Origin: Bacillus_P idriensis_A
Lineage (GTDB): Bacteria > Bacillota > Bacilli > Bacillales > Bacillaceae
DNA: 64,000 bases
NCBI RefSeq assembly: GCF_050483325.1
Contig: NZ_JBCMYF010000011.1
Coordinates: 186,001-250,000 of the forward strand
Direction of reading: 5' to 3'
In this document: piece after piece, positions 53,636 to 62,161 of the stretch
How the letters are laid out: each line of letters begins with the position of its first letter
Numbering within the stretch: the stretch's first letter is position 1
Translations under genes and position numbers: made by a program
Notes under the pieces: generated by a model
What the model saw: only the letters and a program-made list of their open reading frames with translations
Databases searched by the model: none
Told to the model about the DNA's origin: nothing

Positions 53636-53664
53636 TTGCCGTTTTTCTCATAAGTTGGTATGCT
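53636..53664 (+). promoter_or_regulatory. sigma-A-like promoter of fbaA
   Basis: TTGCCG (53636-53641), 17-bp spacer, TATGCT (53659-53664); the fbaA ATG is about 125 bases downstream. Confidence 0.62.
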
Positions 53665-53789
53665 AGTGAGTGAGAAAAGCCCGTATATCATTTCATCAGA
53701 TTACATACATTGCAATCGTTCTGGTCATGCTAGATGTTACGTAAGCTTTTCGGTTTAGCAAATTAGCTGCATAGGGAGGATATTTCGAC

Positions 53790-54647
53790 ATGCCTTTAGT
53801 ATCAATGACAGAAATGTTGAATAAAGCAAAAAGCGAAGGTTACGCTGTAGGTCAATTTAACCTGAACAACCTTGAGTTCACTCAAGCGATTCTTCAAGCT
53901 GCTGAAGAAGAAAAATCACCAGTAATCCTTGGTGTATCTGAAGGCGCTGCACGTTACATGAGCGGCTTCAAAACTGTTGTTAAAATGGTAGAAGGACTTA
54001 TGGAAGACTTGAAAGTGACTGTTCCAGTTGCCATTCACCTTGACCATGGTTCAAGCTTTGAAAAATGTAAAGAAGCAATCGACGCTGGATTCACTTCAGT
54101 TATGATTGACGCTTCTCACCATCCGTTTGAAGAGAACATCGAAACAACTGCTAAAGTTGTGGACTATGCTCATTCAAAAGGCGTTTCTGTTGAAGCTGAG
54201 CTTGGAACAGTTGGCGGACAAGAAGACGACATCATTGCTGAAGGCGTTATTTACGCTGATCCTAAAGAGTGCGACGAAATGGTAAAACGCACAGGCATCG
54301 ACTGCCTTGCACCAGCACTTGGATCTGTACACGGCCCTTACAAAGGCGAGCCTAACTTAGGCTTCAAAGAAATGGAAGAAATCGGCAACCTTACAGGCAT
54401 GCCTTTAGTTCTTCATGGCGGAACTGGTATCCCAACTCACGATATCAAAAAAGCGATCTCTTTCGGTACAGCTAAAATCAACGTTAACACTGAAAATCAA
54501 ATCGCTTCTGCTAAAGCAGTGCGCGAAACATTGGCAGCTAAGCCTAACGAATACGATCCTCGTAAATACTTAGGACCTGCTCGCGATGCAATTAAAGCTA
54601 CAGTTGCAGGCAAAATGAAAGAATTCGGTTCTGCAGGAAGAGCTTAA
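53790..54647 (+). CDS. fbaA: class II fructose-bisphosphate aldolase
   Basis: A 285-residue zinc-dependent aldolase of glycolysis and gluconeogenesis. Family motifs are YAVGQFNLNNLEFTQAIL, VAIHLDHGSSFEKCKEAID with zinc-binding His, VSVEAELGTVGGQEDD and LHGGTGIPTHDIKKAI; phosphate-binding INVNTENQ follows. It starts behind GGGAGGATA and shows the regular codon use of a highly expressed gene. Gene order spo0F-fbaA-tal is that of B. subtilis. Confidence 0.97.
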   Translation: MPLVSMTEMLNKAKSEGYAVGQFNLNNLEFTQAILQAAEEEKSPVILGVSEGAARYMSGFKTVVKMVEGLMEDLKVTVPVAIHLDHGSSFEKCKEAIDAGFTSVMIDASHHPFEENIETTAKVVDYAHSKGVSVEAELGTVGGQEDDIIAEGVIYADPKECDEMVKRTGIDCLAPALGSVHGPYKGEPNLGFKEMEEIGNLTGMPLVLHGGTGIPTHDIKKAISFGTAKINVNTENQIASAKAVRETLAAKPNEYDPRKYLGPARDAIKATVAGKMKEFGSAGRA

Positions 54648-54664
54648 TTTTTTCAGGAAAGATC

Positions 54665-54710
54665 AAACCGCCTTTGATACACACCAGAAACGACGAGGCG
54701 GTTTCTCTTT
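54665..54710 (+). terminator. terminator after fbaA
   Basis: AAACCGCCT and AGGCGGTTT arms with a 22-nt loop, then a T-rich stretch. Confidence 0.75.
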
Positions 54711-54768
54711 AAATAACAAGTAAGCGTAAACAAGTTATATTTTTCTGATATCTTAGGAGGATGGCAGA

Positions 54769-55413
54769 ATGTTATTTTTCATTGATACGGCAAATGTCGA
54801 AGAAATTAAAGAAGCACAAGCTCTCGGGATTTTATCAGGTGTTACAACCAATCCGAGTTTAGTAGCAAAAGAAAATGTATCCTTTCATGATCGTTTAAGA
54901 GAGATTACAGCTATCGTTCCAGGTTCAGTCAGTGCGGAAGTTATTTCCCTGAAGGCAGAGGAAATGATTGAAGAGGGCAAGGAGCTTGCTGAAATTGCAC
55001 CGAACATCACCGTAAAAGTTCCAATGACGCCAGACGGCTTGAAGGCTGTCAAAGCATTAACAGATCTTGGCATAAAAACGAATGTTACGCTGATTTTTAA
55101 TGCAAATCAGGCATTGCTTGCAGCAAGAGCAGGTGCTACATATGTATCACCTTTTGTAGGCCGTTTAGATGACATCGGACAAAATGGCATGGAGCTGATT
55201 TCAACAATCGCGCAATTGTTTGATATTCACGGGATTGAATCTCAAATTATTGCAGCTTCGATCAGACATCCAATGCACGTGACAGAAGCAGCTCTTCACG
55301 GTGCACATATTGCCACGATTCCATTCAATGTTATTAACCAGCTTTGCAAGCATCCTTTAACAGACCAAGGAATCGAAAAGTTTTTAGCAGACTGGAATAA
55401 TCGTAAACAATAA
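54769..55413 (+). CDS. tal: transaldolase (TalC/MipB type)
   Basis: A 214-residue small transaldolase of the pentose phosphate pathway. Typical sequence: MLFFIDTANVEEIKEAQALG, GVTTNPSLVAKE, the Schiff-base lysine region NITVKVPMTPDGLKAV, and TYVSPFVGRLDDIG. The short TalC group also contains fructose-6-phosphate aldolases; which activity applies cannot be decided by eye, but the B. subtilis orthologue (ywjH) is a transaldolase. Ribosome site TTAGGAGG. Confidence 0.95.
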   Translation: MLFFIDTANVEEIKEAQALGILSGVTTNPSLVAKENVSFHDRLREITAIVPGSVSAEVISLKAEEMIEEGKELAEIAPNITVKVPMTPDGLKAVKALTDLGIKTNVTLIFNANQALLAARAGATYVSPFVGRLDDIGQNGMELISTIAQLFDIHGIESQIIAASIRHPMHVTEAALHGAHIATIPFNVINQLCKHPLTDQGIEKFLADWNNRKQ

Positions 55414-55438
55414 GATTGCAATGACTATAGATTAAATG

Positions 55439-55470
55439 AATGGCAAGCATAGCGCTTGCCATTTGTCTCT
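55439..55470 (+). terminator. likely terminator after tal
   Basis: AATGGCAAGC-ATAGC-GCTTGCCATT perfect stem followed by TGTCTCTT, a modest T tract. The rest of the 357-bp gap to murA2 (55471-55770) is AT-rich leader; it has a small stem GATGG-CTTTTAGCA-CCATC (about 55721-55739) and no confident promoter. Confidence 0.7.
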
Positions 55471-55770
55471 TAAATTAAGAACCTTCCATTCGCTTATTAT
55501 CTGCCCCTGTCAAATGACCCCTTCATCAAATTAATGGGTATCTAAAAAAATTTCATATGTCATAATGAATAAAAGAAAAAAAACTTGAACTTGTATTCTT
55601 TGCCGCATTAATGGAAAATATTTGTTGAAAAGAGATCTTTTCCTGTTTCTCATTCATTTTCTGGTCATGCAGGCTAGTTCTTTTTAAATTTAGAATGACC
55701 ATTTTAATCTCATAACACGATGGCTTTTAGCACCATCAAAAAGTCAACTTCTCTGAGAAAGGAGACTATC

Positions 55771-57060
55771 ATGGAAAAGTTAAAAATAGCAGGCGGATAT
55801 CCTTTAAAAGGAACGGTTAATATCAGCGGTGCCAAAAACAGCGCAGTTGCGTTAATACCGGCGACAATCCTCGCTCAATCACCCGTGACGATTGAAGGTT
55901 TACCCGATATTTCAGATGTACATATTTTAAAAGGGCTTCTCGAAGAAATTGGAGGGACCGCAGAATTTAAGGATAATGAAATGTATGTGAATCCTGCAGA
56001 GATGATCTCCATGCCTCTTCCAAGCGGAAAAGTCAAAAAGCTGCGTGCTTCCTATTATCTGATGGGTGCCATGCTTGGACGCTTTAAAAAGGCAGTCATC
56101 GGCTTGCCTGGAGGATGCCATTTGGGTCCGCGTCCGATTGATCAGCATATTAAAGGATTTGAAGCATTGGGAGCACAAGTAACAAACGAACAGGGTGCCA
56201 TCTATTTGCGTGCTGAGGAGTTAAGGGGTGCGCGAATCTATCTCGACGTTGTAAGTGTAGGGGCAACCATTAATATTATGCTTGCTGCTGTGCTTGCTAA
56301 AGGACAGACGATCATTGAGAATGCGGCGAAAGAACCGGAAATCATTGATGTTGCTACCCTTTTATCGAGCATGGGCGCAAGAATTAAAGGTGCCGGTACA
56401 GATGTCATCCGTATTGATGGTGTTGAAAGTCTTCATGGCTGCAGACACTCAATCATTCCGGACAGAATTGAAGCCGGAACGTATATGATTATTGGGGCAG
56501 CAATGGGTCAGGAAGTGCTGATCGATAATGTCATTCCGCTTCATCTTGAATCTCTGATTGCGAAATTCAGAGAGATGGGCATCCGCGTAGAAACAAATAA
56601 TGATCAGATCTGGATTGTCGGCGGTCAGAAGGAACTAAAAGCAGTCGATATCAAAACGCTTGTTTACCCGGGTTTTCCGACAGATCTGCAGCAGCCGTTC
56701 ACGTCCTTGCTGACAAAGTCTACAGGGACAAGCGTTGTAACAGACACCATTTATTCAGCCCGCTTTAAGCATATTGATGAATTGCGCCGCATGGGTGCAA
56801 AGATTAAGGTGGAAGGCAGATCAGCAATTGTGTCAGGTCCAACAAAGCTCCAGGGTGCAAAAGTAAAGGCGAGCGATCTTCGTGCAGGAGCCGCATTGGT
56901 GGCAGCAGGTTTGATTGCAGAAGGAGTAACAGAGGTTACAGGGCTTGAGCACATTGACCGCGGCTACAGCCAGCTTGAAGAAAAGCTGACGAGCCTCGGA
57001 GCAACAATCTGGCGTGAAAAGCTGACAGAGCAGGAAATTGAACAGCTTCAAAGTTCATAA
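55771..57060 (+). CDS. murAB: UDP-N-acetylglucosamine 1-carboxyvinyltransferase (second MurA)
   Basis: A 429-residue enzyme for the first committed step of peptidoglycan synthesis, adding enolpyruvate to UDP-GlcNAc. The N-terminus MEKLKIAGGYPLKGTVNISG and Lys in SGAKNSAVALIP are typical, and the catalytic Cys is in GLPGGCHLGPRPIDQHIKGF. Position next to tal, glpX and rho identifies it as the MurAB/MurZ paralogue rather than MurAA. ATG at 55771 follows AAAGGAG; the longer frame to 55720 lacks such a site. Confidence 0.95.
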   Translation: MEKLKIAGGYPLKGTVNISGAKNSAVALIPATILAQSPVTIEGLPDISDVHILKGLLEEIGGTAEFKDNEMYVNPAEMISMPLPSGKVKKLRASYYLMGAMLGRFKKAVIGLPGGCHLGPRPIDQHIKGFEALGAQVTNEQGAIYLRAEELRGARIYLDVVSVGATINIMLAAVLAKGQTIIENAAKEPEIIDVATLLSSMGARIKGAGTDVIRIDGVESLHGCRHSIIPDRIEAGTYMIIGAAMGQEVLIDNVIPLHLESLIAKFREMGIRVETNNDQIWIVGGQKELKAVDIKTLVYPGFPTDLQQPFTSLLTKSTGTSVVTDTIYSARFKHIDELRRMGAKIKVEGRSAIVSGPTKLQGAKVKASDLRAGAALVAAGLIAEGVTEVTGLEHIDRGYSQLEEKLTSLGATIWREKLTEQEIEQLQSS

Positions 57061-57105
57061 TATATATAAAAATCACATCAGGGGATACATGGGGAGGAAC
57101 GATCA

Positions 57106-58068
57106 ATGGAAAGAAGTTTATCGATGGAACTAGTTCGCGTAACGGAGGCAGCAGCACTTGCTTCTGCACGCTGGATGGGAAGAGGCAAAAAAGATGAAGC
57201 TGATGATGCAGCGACATCGGCAATGAGAGACGTGTTTGATACCATTCCGATGAAAGGTACTGTCGTAATCGGAGAAGGAGAAATGGACGAAGCACCAATG
57301 CTCTACATCGGCGAAAAGCTTGGGACAGGCTATGGCCAGCGTGTAGACGTTGCTGTAGATCCGCTTGAAGGCACAAACATCGTTGCATCAGGGGGATGGA
57401 ATGCACTTGCTGTCATTGCCATTGCAGATCACGGCAATCTTCTGAATGCGCCGGATATGTACATGGATAAAATTGCGGTTGGTCCTGAAGCGGTTGGCTG
57501 CATTGATATTAACGCACCAATCATTGATAACTTAAAGGCGGTAGCAAAAGCCAAGAACAAAAACATAGAAGATGTCGTTGCAACCATCCTGAACCGCGAA
57601 AGACATGAGCATATTATAAAAGAACTCCGCGAGGCGGGCGCCCGCATTAAACTGATCAATGACGGTGATGTTGCCGGTGCGATTAATACAGCATTTGATC
57701 ATACAGGTGTCGATATCCTTTTTGGATCAGGAGGAGCACCTGAAGGCGTTCTCGCTGCAGTAGCGCTAAAATGCCTTGGAGGAGAGATTCAGGGCAAACT
57801 GCTTCCTCAAAATGATGAGGAACGTGAAAGATGCGAGAAGATGGGCCTCGACGTTAACAAAGTACTCCGCATGGAAGACTTAGTGAAAGGCGAAGACGCT
57901 ATTTTTGCAGCAACAGGTGTAACAGACGGGGAACTCCTTAAAGGTGTTCAGTTCAAAGCCTCTATCGGAACAACTCAATCACTTGTCATGCGTGCAAAAT
58001 CAGGAACTGTCCGTTTCATCGACGGCACACACAGCCTAAGCAAAAAGCCGAACCTTGTCATGAAATAA
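57106..58068 (+). CDS. glpX: class II fructose-1,6-bisphosphatase
   Basis: A 320-residue GlpX-type phosphatase for gluconeogenesis. Metal-binding motifs GEGEMDEAPMLYIGEKLG and VAVDPLEGTNIVASGG are present, with KLINDGDVAGAI, FGSGGAPEGVLAAVALKCLG and ATGVTDGELLKGV. It starts behind GGGGAGGAAC, 45 nt after murAB, and lies upstream of rho as in B. subtilis (ywjI). A family B remnant begins 10 bases after its stop. Confidence 0.96.
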   Translation: MERSLSMELVRVTEAAALASARWMGRGKKDEADDAATSAMRDVFDTIPMKGTVVIGEGEMDEAPMLYIGEKLGTGYGQRVDVAVDPLEGTNIVASGGWNALAVIAIADHGNLLNAPDMYMDKIAVGPEAVGCIDINAPIIDNLKAVAKAKNKNIEDVVATILNRERHEHIIKELREAGARIKLINDGDVAGAINTAFDHTGVDILFGSGGAPEGVLAAVALKCLGGEIQGKLLPQNDEERERCEKMGLDVNKVLRMEDLVKGEDAIFAATGVTDGELLKGVQFKASIGTTQSLVMRAKSGTVRFIDGTHSLSKKPNLVMK

Positions 58069-58077
58069 TTTTAAAAA

Positions 58078-58189
58078 GTTCCTGCGGGAAATAGAGCAAA
58101 ATGGGAGGCCTCACAGGCTAAGCCGAGGAGGCGCCCATGCTCCCCGCGGAAAGGAACGAACACCGTTTATTATGCAATACAAAACAGCC
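58078..58189 (+). repeat. family B remnant
   Basis: Contains the palindromic core (TTCCTGCGGGAAATAGAGC ... CCGAGGAGGC ... CTCCCCGCGGAAAGGAAC) and a right end ACAAAACAGCC like that of 48023-48231, but the left terminal repeat is missing; it starts just after glpX. Confidence 0.65.
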
Positions 58190-58204
58190 TGATAGAAAAA
58201 AGCA

Positions 58205-58233
58205 GAGCGGCTCCGGCTGCTCGCTTCTTTTTT
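58205..58233 (+). terminator. terminator after glpX
   Basis: GAGCGGC-TCCG-GCTGCTC stem (one G-T pair), then GCTTCTTTTTT. Confidence 0.75.
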
Positions 58234-58301
58234 GTAGAATAATTAAGCTGTTTTCCGCTTTTCCATCTTTATTTCAAAATCATTTCAATATGTGAAATAT
58301 A

Positions 58302-58330
58302 TTGATTATATTCATCAAATAAGGTAAAAC
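58302..58330 (+). promoter_or_regulatory. possible promoter of rho
   Basis: TTGATT (58302-58307), 17-bp spacer, TAAAAC (58325-58330). The -10 is imperfect. Confidence 0.4.
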
Positions 58331-58364
58331 TAAAGAGTGCTGCGTAAATGAAAGATTATCTTTC

Positions 58365-58440
58365 ACACTGCTTTTCCTACTTCAAGCCTATCTTCTATTT
58401 CTTCTCTATATCTGATCCATTTTCTCGTTTTTTCACGAAT
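58365..58440 (+). promoter_or_regulatory. pyrimidine-rich rho leader, possible Rho utilisation site
   Basis: The stretch ahead of rho is rich in C and T with very few G (for example CTTCAAGCCTATCTTCTATT). Rho binds unstructured C-rich, G-poor RNA, and rho is autoregulated by attenuation in its leader in B. subtilis. It fills most of the gap between the glpX terminator and rho. Confidence 0.45.
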
Positions 58441-58489
58441 ATAGATGGAAGAACAACGTTTTTTATAATTTATAAAGTGTGGTGTTGAC

Positions 58490-59773
58490 ATGAGCGAGGT
58501 TTCAATTTCCAATCTCGAACATATGAAATTAAAAGAATTATATGAACTTGCGCGTCATTATAAAATTTCATATTACAGTAAACTGACAAAAAAAGAATTA
58601 ATCTTTGCTATCTTAAAAGCTAACGCTGAACAAGAGGATTTATTGTTCATGGAAGGCGTTCTTGAAATTATCCAATCTGAGGGATTTGGGTTCCTAAGAC
58701 CGATCAACTACTCGCCAAGTTCTGAAGATATCTATATTTCAGCTTCGCAAATCCGCCGTTTTGATTTAAGAAATGGGGACAAGGTTTCCGGTAAAGTACG
58801 TCCGCCGAAGGAAAATGAACGCTATTACGGATTGCTGCACGTTGAGGCAGTCAATGGGGATGACCCTGAATCTGCAAAAGAGCGCGTTCATTTCCCGGCA
58901 TTGACACCGCTGTATCCTAACAGACAAATTATTCTTGAAACAAAACCAAACGATCTTTCCACTCGCATCATGGACGTGATTGCTCCTGTTGGATTCGGTC
59001 AGCGCGGACTTATCGTTGCACCGCCTAAAGCGGGTAAAACGATGCTCTTAAAAGAAATTGCCAACAGTGTGACAACGAATCATCCTGAAGCGGAACTGAT
59101 TGTTCTTCTGATTGACGAGCGCCCTGAGGAAGTAACGGATATCGAGCGTTCTGTTGCAGGCGATGTCGTGAGTTCAACATTTGATGAAGTTCCTGAAAAC
59201 CATATCAAAGTGGCAGAGCTTGTGCTTGAGCGTGCAATGCGGCTTGTTGAGCATAAGAAAGACGTTATCATCCTCATGGACAGCATTACGCGTCTTGCGC
59301 GTGCTTATAACCTTGTGATTCCGCCAAGCGGACGTACGCTTTCCGGCGGTATCGATCCTGCAGCGTTTCATCGTCCGAAGCGATTTTTCGGGGCGGCAAG
59401 AAACATTGAAGAAGGCGGCAGCCTGACGATTCTTGCAACTGCTTTAGTAGATACAGGTTCACGCATGGATGATGTCATCTATGAGGAGTTCAAAGGAACA
59501 GGCAACATGGAACTTCACCTTGACCGTTCACTTGCTGAAAAACGCATCTTCCCGGCAATCGATATCCGCCGTTCCGGTACGCGTAAAGAAGAACTGCTTA
59601 TTCCTAGAGATCACCTTGAAAAGCTTTGGGCAATCCGCAAATCAATGTCAGATTCACCTGATTTTGCTGAAAAATTCCTTAAAAAATTGCGTAATTCAAA
59701 GTCTAATGAAGAATTCTTCAGCATTTTAGATGCTGAATGGAAAGCGGCAGGCGTTTCGGGAAAACGATTGTAA
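58490..59773 (+). CDS. rho: transcription termination factor Rho
   Basis: A 427-residue RNA-dependent ATPase helicase. The N-terminal helical region and cold-shock-like RNA-binding domain (about 1-125; GFGFLRPINYSPSSEDIYIS) are followed by the RecA-type motor: P-loop VAPPKAGKTMLLKEIA (about 178-193), Walker B region LIVLLIDERPEEVTDIERSV and the Q/R-loop region GGIDPAAFHRPKRFFGAARN. ATG at 58490 with a modest ribosome site (AAAGTGTGGTG). No long insertion as in actinobacterial Rho. Confidence 0.97.
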   Translation: MSEVSISNLEHMKLKELYELARHYKISYYSKLTKKELIFAILKANAEQEDLLFMEGVLEIIQSEGFGFLRPINYSPSSEDIYISASQIRRFDLRNGDKVSGKVRPPKENERYYGLLHVEAVNGDDPESAKERVHFPALTPLYPNRQIILETKPNDLSTRIMDVIAPVGFGQRGLIVAPPKAGKTMLLKEIANSVTTNHPEAELIVLLIDERPEEVTDIERSVAGDVVSSTFDEVPENHIKVAELVLERAMRLVEHKKDVIILMDSITRLARAYNLVIPPSGRTLSGGIDPAAFHRPKRFFGAARNIEEGGSLTILATALVDTGSRMDDVIYEEFKGTGNMELHLDRSLAEKRIFPAIDIRRSGTRKEELLIPRDHLEKLWAIRKSMSDSPDFAEKFLKKLRNSKSNEEFFSILDAEWKAAGVSGKRL

Positions 59774-59790
59774 ATTTTATTCCGAACTAG

Positions 59791-59819
59791 TTGCAAATAA
59801 ATTGGAAGCTTGTTATAAT
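59791..59819 (+). promoter_or_regulatory. sigma-A-like promoter of rpmE
   Basis: TTGCAA (59791-59796), 17-bp spacer, TATAAT (59814-59819). Near-consensus, leaving a leader of about 80 nt before rpmE. Confidence 0.85.
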
Positions 59820-59825
59820 TTTTTT

Positions 59826-59907
59826 ATGTGCTTTTCCGGAAGACAATCTTCTGGAATTGATAACTCTGTTTCGACAAACGATTCAGGGCGGAAGGAGATG
59901 AAACGGA
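59826..59907 (+). promoter_or_regulatory. structured rpmE leader, possible L31-binding RNA
   Basis: The leader begins with a hairpin TTCCGGAAGA-CAA-TCTTCTGGAA (about 59834-59856). Ribosomal protein L31 genes in Firmicutes are known to carry conserved leader RNA motifs; this one is proposed by position and structure only. Confidence 0.45.
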
Positions 59908-60108
59908 ATGAAAGCAGCTATACATCCTAACTACAAAAAAGTTATGGTTAAATGTGCTTGTGGAAATGAATTTGAAACTGGTTCTGTAAAAGACGAGGTG
60001 CGCATCGAGGTTTGTTCTGAGTGCCATCCATTCTACACAGGACGTCAAAAGTTCGCTTCTGCTGACGGTCGTGTTGATCGCTTCAACAAAAAATACGGTC
60101 TTAAATAA
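59908..60108 (+). CDS. rpmE: 50S ribosomal protein L31 (zinc-binding type)
   Basis: A 66-residue ribosomal protein with the cysteine pattern of zinc-containing L31: KCACGNEFETGS and CSECHPFYTG. It ends with the typical GRVDRFNKKYGLK. Start at 59908 behind GGAAGGAGATG. It lies between rho and tdk as in B. subtilis. The zinc-free paralogue (ytiA type) is not in this window. Confidence 0.97.
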   Translation: MKAAIHPNYKKVMVKCACGNEFETGSVKDEVRIEVCSECHPFYTGRQKFASADGRVDRFNKKYGLK

Positions 60109-60123
60109 TCATAGATTGAAGGA

Positions 60124-60157
60124 AACAGGCAAGATTTCTGTCTTGCCTGTTTTTTTA
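60124..60157 (+). terminator. terminator after rpmE
   Basis: AACAGGCAAGA-TTTCTG-TCTTGCCTGTT followed by T run. Confidence 0.94.
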
Positions 60158-60339
60158 CGCCATTTCCCGTGAATTATTGGGGAAAACAGCCATAATAAGA
60201 GTGGAAACAGCACTTTTACATATGGGTTACATGAATCCTGATAAACTGATTTTAGTTTATTTTATAATAGAAATCTGACGTCATAAAGGGCGCTCAACCA
60301 TAGAAACAAGGGTTAATTAAGAAGGGAGAGGCCGTTTTC

Positions 60340-60960
60340 ATGTATGTTATGAAACAAAGCGGATGGCTTGAGGTCATCTGCGGAAGCATGTTCTCGGGGA
60401 AATCTGAAGAGCTGATCAGAAGAGTCCGCCGGGCGCAATTTGCCAAACAGCAAGTTAAGGTGTTCAAGCCTGCCATCGATAATCGCTATAGTGATGAAGA
60501 GGTTGTTTCACATAATGGGACTGCGATGATCAGTCATGCCGTTGCCTCTTCAAGTGACCTATTTAAATATATTACACCTGAAACAGACGTCATCGCTGTT
60601 GATGAAGTTCAGTTTTTTGATGAAGATATCGTTGATGTTATCACGACACTTGCCAATCAGGGATACCGTGTCATTGCTGCCGGCCTTGATCAGGACTTCA
60701 GAGGAGAGCCATTCAGCACGGTTCCAGCGTTGATGGCTGTCGCTGAGCTCGTGACAAAGCTTCAGGCTGTCTGCTCTGTCTGCGGTTCTCCTGCAAGCAG
60801 GACACAAAGACTGATTAATGGCAGTCCGGCATCATACAACGATCCAATCATCCTGGTCGGTGCTTCTGAATCGTACGAGCCAAGATGCCGCCATCATCAT
60901 GAAGTTCCTGAAAAGCCTGCCAAAGCACTTCAAAGTGAACAGGAAACTAAGAACTTATAA
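60340..60960 (+). CDS. tdk: thymidine kinase
   Basis: A 206-residue type II thymidine kinase of the salvage pathway (thymidine to dTMP). The P-loop is CGSMFSGKSEELIRR; the lasso region and FDEDIVDVITTL with AVDEVQFFD follow, and zinc ligands are CSVCGSPASRTQR plus RCRHHHE near the C-terminus. ATG at 60340 behind GAAGGGAGAG; a second ATG at 60349 is possible. Upstream 180 bp hold the rpmE terminator and a TATAAT-like element near 60262 without a good -35. Confidence 0.96.
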   Translation: MYVMKQSGWLEVICGSMFSGKSEELIRRVRRAQFAKQQVKVFKPAIDNRYSDEEVVSHNGTAMISHAVASSSDLFKYITPETDVIAVDEVQFFDEDIVDVITTLANQGYRVIAAGLDQDFRGEPFSTVPALMAVAELVTKLQAVCSVCGSPASRTQRLINGSPASYNDPIILVGASESYEPRCRHHHEVPEKPAKALQSEQETKNL

Positions 60961-60964
60961 TTCA

Positions 60965-61084
60965 AGAAAAGCGGAATCGCCCGTTTAGCGCAGGTATGAC
61001 AGATAAGGATCCGCCAGAAAAGGCGCTTTTTGCCGATACTTTCGGATCCGTTCTCGCCGAGGAGCCTGAGCGATTCCGCTCGCC
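60965..61084 (-). repeat. intergenic palindromic repeat, family A (inverted orientation)
   Basis: About 120 bp, reverse orientation relative to the copy at 41356. The outer arms AGCGGAATCGC and GCGATTCCGCT pair perfectly, and inner blocks AAGGATCCGCC and GGATCCGTTC with GGCGCTTTTTGCC are shared with other copies. Confidence 0.75.
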
Positions 61085-61121
61085 ATCAATGCGCAAAACA
61101 TATAAATTCTGATACCATTGC

Positions 61122-61157
61122 AAAGCTGCCGATAAATTTTATCAGGCAGCTTTTTTT
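61122..61157 (+). terminator. terminator after tdk
   Basis: AAGCTGCC and GGCAGCTT arms, with inner GATAAA-TTTTATC pairing, then a run of seven T. Confidence 0.85.
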
Positions 61158-61197
61158 ATGGAGAATTTGGGCACCTTAAAAAATGGAGGTGTTCATC

Positions 61198-61608
61198 ATG
61201 AAAGTTTTATGTATGTTAATAGTCCTGCTTATCCTGGGTGCATGTGCAAATCCCAGCAAGCAATCCGAAATTCAGCCTGAGTCGCATAAGGGCAGTGAGC
61301 TGAAACAAACAGGTAAAGGTGTCTCAAACGATCGCGGTACGACTGAACAGAACCCCAACTTTTTAAACCTGTCAAAAAACCGTGAGCAAAACGAAGATGA
61401 AATGGATAAACTTCACGAGGCGGTCCGGAATGACAAATCTCTTAAAATCGACAATGTCACAATGAACGGAAACACAATCTGGGTGGATGTCCATTCTGAT
61501 CGAAAGCTCACGGACAATGAAAAACAAAAGAAGCAGGCAGAGCTTCAGTCGAAAATGCAGAATATCATTCCGAGGTATGACATTAAAGTGAATCTGGACA
61601 CAAAATAA
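61198..61608 (+). CDS. small lipoprotein of unknown function
   Basis: A 136-residue protein with a lipoprotein signal (MKVLCMLIVLLILGAC; lipobox LGAC, Cys16), so it is expected to be anchored outside the membrane. The ATG at 61198 is six bases after GGAGGTG; the in-frame ATG at 61183 overlaps that site. After a low-complexity polar linker (about 20-60), the C-terminal part (about 65-136; NVTMNGNTIWVDVHSDRKL) alternates strands and helices like small sporulation or envelope lipoproteins, but I cannot assign a family. It is monocistronic, between two terminators. Confidence 0.75.
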   Translation: MKVLCMLIVLLILGACANPSKQSEIQPESHKGSELKQTGKGVSNDRGTTEQNPNFLNLSKNREQNEDEMDKLHEAVRNDKSLKIDNVTMNGNTIWVDVHSDRKLTDNEKQKKQAELQSKMQNIIPRYDIKVNLDTK

Positions 61609-61638
61609 AAAACTCGTTTCTGAATAAACGAGTTTTTT
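61608..61638. terminator. bidirectional terminator between lipoprotein gene and racA
   Basis: AAACTCGTTT-CTGAAT-AAACGAGTTT with A run upstream and T run downstream. Confidence 0.92.
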
Positions 61639-61642
61639 TATA

Positions 61643-62161
61643 CTAGAAACTGAAGATAGAGCTGATCAGGTTTCTGCGCTTTTGTTTTTCGGGTGCTTGA
61701 ATATGGTCAAAAACAAGGGAATGCTCGATTGGATGCTTGTCTTTTTGTTTTTCCAGACGGTCAATCTTAGCTTCCAGGTCATCGATTCTGCTGTTTAATT
61801 CCTCAATCTCCCTGCGATGCTGGAGAAGCTGGTAAGACACCACACTGTCTGCTTTGCTGTTCACTTTTTGATCAAGCGCTGCAATCTTCAGTAAAATTTC
61901 ATCGAAATCGGGGTTCGCTTCGGCTGCTTCGGTTTTCACCATTCCCTTTCTTGGAGGTTTCTTTTCCGCAACTCTTACTTCATGAAAAAGGATTCCCTGA
62001 TTTAATTGATCTTTAATATCTCTTAAGGTATTAATATCTTCATCAGTAAACAAGTAATGCCCGAGCTCGTTCCGTTCCATCTGCAAATTCAGCTGCTTCA
62101 CCCAGCGCTGGACAGTTTTCGGAGATACACCAAGAAGCTTTGCGACCTGGCTTGTATTCAT
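61643..62161 (-). CDS. racA: RacA-like chromosome-anchoring protein
   Basis: A 172-residue protein with a MerR-like helix-turn-helix at the N-terminus (NTSQVAKLLGVSPKTVQRWV, about 1-65), a polar middle, a coiled-coil segment (about 110-145; HRREIEELNSRIDDLEAKID) and a basic tail. This is the layout of RacA, which binds centromere-like DNA near the origin and anchors it at the cell pole early in sporulation. Position near tdk and prfA matches B. subtilis racA (ywkC). ATG behind GGGGGAAAACAA. Confidence 0.88.
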   Translation of the reverse strand: MNTSQVAKLLGVSPKTVQRWVKQLNLQMERNELGHYLFTDEDINTLRDIKDQLNQGILFHEVRVAEKKPPRKGMVKTEAAEANPDFDEILLKIAALDQKVNSKADSVVSYQLLQHRREIEELNSRIDDLEAKIDRLEKQKDKHPIEHSLVFDHIQAPEKQKRRNLISSIFSF

